64,000 nucleotides of DNA. Source: Polyangium sp. 15x6 (GTDB lineage Bacteria > Myxococcota_A > Polyangia > Polyangiales > Polyangiaceae). Numbering within the stretch: position 1 is the stretch's first letter; each line of letters begins with the position of its first letter. The position numbers were made by a program, and so were the translations under genes. Shown here piece after piece: positions 60,884-64,000 of this stretch. The DNA lies in contig NZ_JASBQE010000004.1 of assembly GCF_029960785.1 (NCBI RefSeq), forward strand, positions 186,001-250,000, written 5' to 3'. Under the pieces are notes generated by a model. The model made no database searches and was not told where the DNA came from. It saw only the letters and a list, made by a program, of their open reading frames with translations.

Positions 60884-62272
60884 ATGACCCACGCCCCCTT
60901 GCACCTGACCGACAGCGATTTCGACGCCTACGCGCCGGAGAAGGCCACGTCGAACGCCTACTCGCGACCGCGCCTCGAAGTGAAGCAGCGCGCGCTCGCC
61001 TGGGCGCGCGGCGTGATCGCGCGCCTCGCGGATCTCGGAATCACGGTCGACGTGCACGGCTCGGACGAACATCCGACGCTGCGCAACAAGAAACGCGTGG
61101 AGTGCCAGTGGGTCTTCTTCTGGCGCGACGCGGCAGCGCGCGAGGAGCTCGAACGGCTGCTCGACGCGGGACGATCGATCTCGGCCGCGATCGATGATCC
61201 GAGCCCGTACGGTCGGCACGCGTTCCTCGCGCTCCGGATCGACTCGCACAGCGTCGAGGTTTGCTTCGCCGTACACCCCGAGGCGAAGGTCGACATCGAC
61301 AACCTGCGCGCGCGGCTCGCGGCGAAAGATGGGACCGGACCGGCGCTCGCCGCCGAGCTGACGGCCGCGCTCCGCGCGCTCCCCGAGCAGTTCGCCGTGG
61401 GCGTCGGCGCCGATCGCGTGGCCGCGAGCGCGGCGAGCCCGGAGGCGATCGAGGCGATGCTGGAGCGCGCGGCCGAGGGGCAAGTGCCGCTCTGGATCGG
61501 CTGGGCCGTGCCGCGCGAGGTCGCGCTGGAGCACGCGGAGATCCTCGACGAGCAGCTCGAAGACGCGCTGCTCGCGCTCGCGCCGATCTACACGCTCGTC
61601 GCGTGGTCGCGGAAGAACGATCACATCGCGCTCGATCGGCGCCTCGAAGGCATCGAGCGCGAGCGCGCCCGGACGCACGCGGAGGTCTCGGCCCAGACGG
61701 AGAAGTGGCAAGCCGAGCAGGCCGCCGCGCGCGAGCGCTCGCTCGCCGAGGCGAAGGCGCGCGGCGAGGCCGAGGGGCCACGTGCTTCGGCGCTTGCGTT
61801 CGGTCATGGCGCGCGTCCGGGGTACGGCGCGCCGCGCAAGCCTTCGCTCGACACGTTGTTCAAGCCGAGCAGCAAGCCCGAGGGGGATCGCGATCGGCGC
61901 GGCGGCAGGCCGCAAGAAGCGAAGGCCCCACAAGCTCCGGCCGCGCCGCGCGAGCGCGACCGTGAGCACACGCCCGCGCCGCCTCGCGTCGCTCCTGCGC
62001 CCGCGCCTGCGGCATCGAGCAGCGCGAGCCCGGCGGCGCCGACCACGATGGAGAAGGGCGCGCGCGTGCGTGTCTTGAGCGGCCCGTTCGCGGACAAGAT
62101 CGGTGTCCTCGGCGAGCTCGACGGTCGCGGCGGCGCGCGCGTTCTGCTCGGCCTGCTCTCGACGCGCATCGAAGTCACGGATCTCGCCCTCGTGCCCGAG
62201 GGGCGCGAGCGGCCCGCGATCCAGAGCTCCCACCGGCGGCCCTCGGCCCCGATGCCCCGCAAAGCGCGCTGA
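60884..62272 (+). CDS. KOW-motif protein of unknown function
   Basis: Encodes 462 aa from ATG 60884; ribosome site weak. Residues ~1-240 form a compact alpha/beta domain without a recognised family (T-D-S-D-F-D-A-Y-A-P-E-K near the start; W-V-F-F-W-R-D-A-A-A-R-E-E-L near 70). A charged helical linker and a basic Pro/Ala-rich disordered stretch (~290-395) follow. Residues ~400-450 are a KOW domain (G-A-R-V-R-V-L-S-G-P-F-A-D-K-I-G), as in NusG/Spt5 and ribosomal proteins. Probable nucleic-acid or ribosome-associated protein. Its TGA overlaps the ABC exporter ATG by 1 nt (TGATG), implying coupled expression. Confidence 0.8.
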   Translation: MTHAPLHLTDSDFDAYAPEKATSNAYSRPRLEVKQRALAWARGVIARLADLGITVDVHGSDEHPTLRNKKRVECQWVFFWRDAAAREELERLLDAGRSISAAIDDPSPYGRHAFLALRIDSHSVEVCFAVHPEAKVDIDNLRARLAAKDGTGPALAAELTAALRALPEQFAVGVGADRVAASAASPEAIEAMLERAAEGQVPLWIGWAVPREVALEHAEILDEQLEDALLALAPIYTLVAWSRKNDHIALDRRLEGIERERARTHAEVSAQTEKWQAEQAAARERSLAEAKARGEAEGPRASALAFGHGARPGYGAPRKPSLDTLFKPSSKPEGDRDRRGGRPQEAKAPQAPAAPRERDREHTPAPPRVAPAPAPAASSSASPAAPTTMEKGARVRVLSGPFADKIGVLGELDGRGGARVLLGLLSTRIEVTDLALVPEGRERPAIQSSHRRPSAPMPRKAR

Positions 62273-64000
62273 TGCGAAAGGTCGATCCGGCCGAGTTCCC
62301 CTCGGGGCTCGGCGCTCAGTTCCGGCGCAACATCTGGCTCTATCTGAGCGGCGCGCTCCTGCTCGCGACGCAGCAGATCCTCATGGTGAAGCGCGACTTC
62401 CTCGTGAGGGACGCCGTCGACGCGGCCGAGCAGCTCCGCGCGAGCGACGCCGCGCAGGATGCCCTGCTCATGCTGGGCGCGGTCGTCGTGGCGGCCGTCG
62501 TGCGTGTCCTCTCGCGCTGGACGATGTTCACGGGCGGCAGGAACGTCGAGTACGAGCTCCGCGCGGTCCTCCTCGCGCGCCTGCACAAGCTCGGCCCCGC
62601 GTTCTTCAGGCGCATGCCCACGGGCGAGATCATGAGCCGCTCGACGAGCGACTTGCAGCAGATCCGGCTCCTCCTCGGCTTCGGCATCCTCAACGTGGTG
62701 AACTCGCTGCTCGCCTTCGCGAGCGCCCTCTACGTCATGGTGCGCGTGAGCGTGGTGCTGACGCTCGCGGCGCTGGTGACGTTCCCCGTGCTCATGCTGG
62801 TCACGCGCACCTTCTCGTCGAAGATGTTCCAGCGCATGCGCGAGAACCAGGAGGCGCTCGGCAAGATGAGTGATCGCGTCCTCGCGAGCCTCGCCGGCGT
62901 CCGCGTCGTCCGCAGCTTCGCGCTCGAGGAGGCGGAGATCGCCACGTTCGAGCGGGCGAACCGCGACTACGTCGAGAAGAACCTGATGCTCGCGCGCATC
63001 CGCGGCTCGATGCAGCCGATCATGGGCTCGATCCTGGCCGCGGGCACGATCATCGTCTTCTGGTACGGCGGCGCGCTCGTGCTCCGCGGCGACATCTCGA
63101 AGGGCGCGTTCATCTCGTTCTGGGCCGCGCTCGGCCGCCTCATCTGGCCGATGCTCGCGCTCGGCTTCGTGACCGCGATCGTGGCCCGCGGGCGGGCGAG
63201 CTACGTGCGGCTCAAGGCGATCTTCGACGCGGTCCCCGAGGTCGTGAGCGGCGCGCTCCCCGCGCCCGAGGCCGTCTCCGGCGCGCTGCGCGTCGAGGGC
63301 CTCGCGTTCGCCCACGGCGAGCGGAAGGTCCTCGAAGACGTCCGGTTCGACATCCCCGCGGGCGGCTCGCTCGCGATCGTGGGACGCACGGGCTCGGGCA
63401 AGAGCACGCTCGCCACGCTCTTGCCGCGCCTCTTGCCGACGCCGCGCGGCACGGTCTTTCTCGACGGCAAGGACATCTGCGATCTGCCGCTCGAGGTCGT
63501 GCGCGAAAGCATCGGTTACGCGCAGCAGGACGCGTTCCTCTTCTCGACGACCGTCGCGCAGAACATCGGCTACTCGCTCGAAGAGCAGGACTCGCCGGAG
63601 GCGATGCAGAAGATCCGCGCCGCCGCGGCCGAGGCCGGCGTGCTCCAGGAGATCGAGTCCTTGCCGGACGGCTTCGACACGGTCGTCGGCGAGCGCGGCG
63701 TGCAGCTCTCGGGTGGCCAGCGACAACGCGTCGCCCTCGCCCGCGCGCTCCTGCGCGAGCCGAAGATCCTCGTCCTCGACGACCCGATGTCCGCGGTCGA
63801 CGCGAAGACGGAGGCGGCGATCCTCGGCGCCATCGAGCGCCAGGCCGCGCGCCGCACGCTCGTCCTGATCACCCACCGCGTCGCCGCGGCGAAGCGCTGT
63901 GATCGCATCATCGTGCTCGAGCGCGGGCGCGTCGTGGAGGAGGGCACGCACGAGGAGCTCGCTGCGGCCGGGGGCCTCTACGCGTCGTTCGCGGAGGAGC
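62272..64000 (+). CDS. ABC half-exporter, MdlA-like (continues past window end)
   Basis: Starts at ATG 62272 and stays open to the end of the window, 576 codons visible; 3' end missing. N-terminal membrane domain with about six helices (to ~residue 320), then an ATPase domain: Walker A G-R-T-G-S-G-K-S-T (371-379), signature L-S-G-G-Q (479-483), Walker B I-L-V-L-D-D (Asp503-Asp504) and H-loop I-T-H-R. The catalytic Glu after Walker B is Asp504, as in MdlA-type subunits of heterodimeric exporters; a partner with a canonical site is expected just downstream, outside the window. Substrate unknown. First gene product overlap with the KOW gene suggests one operon. Confidence 0.92.
   Translation, partial: MRKVDPAEFPSGLGAQFRRNIWLYLSGALLLATQQILMVKRDFLVRDAVDAAEQLRASDAAQDALLMLGAVVVAAVVRVLSRWTMFTGGRNVEYELRAVLLARLHKLGPAFFRRMPTGEIMSRSTSDLQQIRLLLGFGILNVVNSLLAFASALYVMVRVSVVLTLAALVTFPVLMLVTRTFSSKMFQRMRENQEALGKMSDRVLASLAGVRVVRSFALEEAEIATFERANRDYVEKNLMLARIRGSMQPIMGSILAAGTIIVFWYGGALVLRGDISKGAFISFWAALGRLIWPMLALGFVTAIVARGRASYVRLKAIFDAVPEVVSGALPAPEAVSGALRVEGLAFAHGERKVLEDVRFDIPAGGSLAIVGRTGSGKSTLATLLPRLLPTPRGTVFLDGKDICDLPLEVVRESIGYAQQDAFLFSTTVAQNIGYSLEEQDSPEAMQKIRAAAAEAGVLQEIESLPDGFDTVVGERGVQLSGGQRQRVALARALLREPKILVLDDPMSAVDAKTEAAILGAIERQAARRTLVLITHRVAAAKRCDRIIVLERGRVVEEGTHEELAAAGGLYASFAEE

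Overview
The window is high-GC DNA that reads as myxobacterial chromosome, most likely order Polyangiales (Sorangium/Polyangium-like). The signs are secreted proteins with a Gly-rich stretch directly after the lipobox, a MYXO-CTERM-like anchor, an SCE4755-type LPMO-like protein, eukaryote-like Ser/Thr kinases, an OmpA protein with thrombospondin type 3 repeats, and many GTG starts with 4-bp gene overlaps. About 53 genes are supported. No tRNA, rRNA, CRISPR array, insertion sequence or prophage was seen. Taxonomy is inferred from gene content only.

Layout. 1-372 is a cluster of perfect palindromes. 373-5899 holds an OmpA/lipoprotein pair divergent from a TPR lipoprotein and a GT-C glycosyltransferase. 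5907-9586 holds glmM, a TPR membrane protein and a GT2 enzyme. 9720-13674 holds a Cys-rich surface protein, an orphan T6SS hcp and a MoxR ATPase. 13911-20926 holds a GT-C membrane protein, then a minus-strand signalling unit: Cys-rich small protein, globin-coupled sensor histidine kinase, sigma-54 response regulator, lone receiver, with a phospholipase D upstream. 21120-23413 holds a universal stress protein, an alpha/beta-hydrolase lipoprotein and an unknown protein.

23479-32590 is a complete eight-gene Bat (aerotolerance-type) operon on the minus strand: moxR, DUF58, a batG-position gene, batA, batB, batC, batD, batE. All junctions overlap by 4 bp except batB/batC (14 bp). Upstream on the same strand lie a small beta-rich protein, gcvPB, a lipoprotein and lpxK. 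36470-43799 mixes a MYXO-CTERM-like protein, a lipoprotein, a DUF2726-like protein, the LPMO-like protein, hemL, a Tat-exported amine oxidase and a hydrolase.

44014-48015 is a three-gene operon: Ser/Thr kinase, PEGA/TPR protein and Gly-rich lipoprotein. A large amidohydrolase lipoprotein follows on the opposite strand. 50913-52562 has a transaldolase-like aldolase, ybeY and an HU protein. lnt (minus) converges on HU, whose terminator lies inside the lnt coding end. The right end has a beta-barrel protein, an rRNA methyltransferase/HAD pair, a second Ser/Thr kinase, a zinc-ribbon protein and a KOW protein overlapping an ABC half-exporter that runs off the window.

The envelope is the common theme: lipid A (lpxK), lipoprotein maturation (lnt), peptidoglycan precursor (glmM), glycosyltransferases, many lipoproteins and the Bat operon. 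The best candidates for less-described biology are the globin-coupled sensor operon, the LPMO-like protein, the amidohydrolase fusion and the palindrome cluster.
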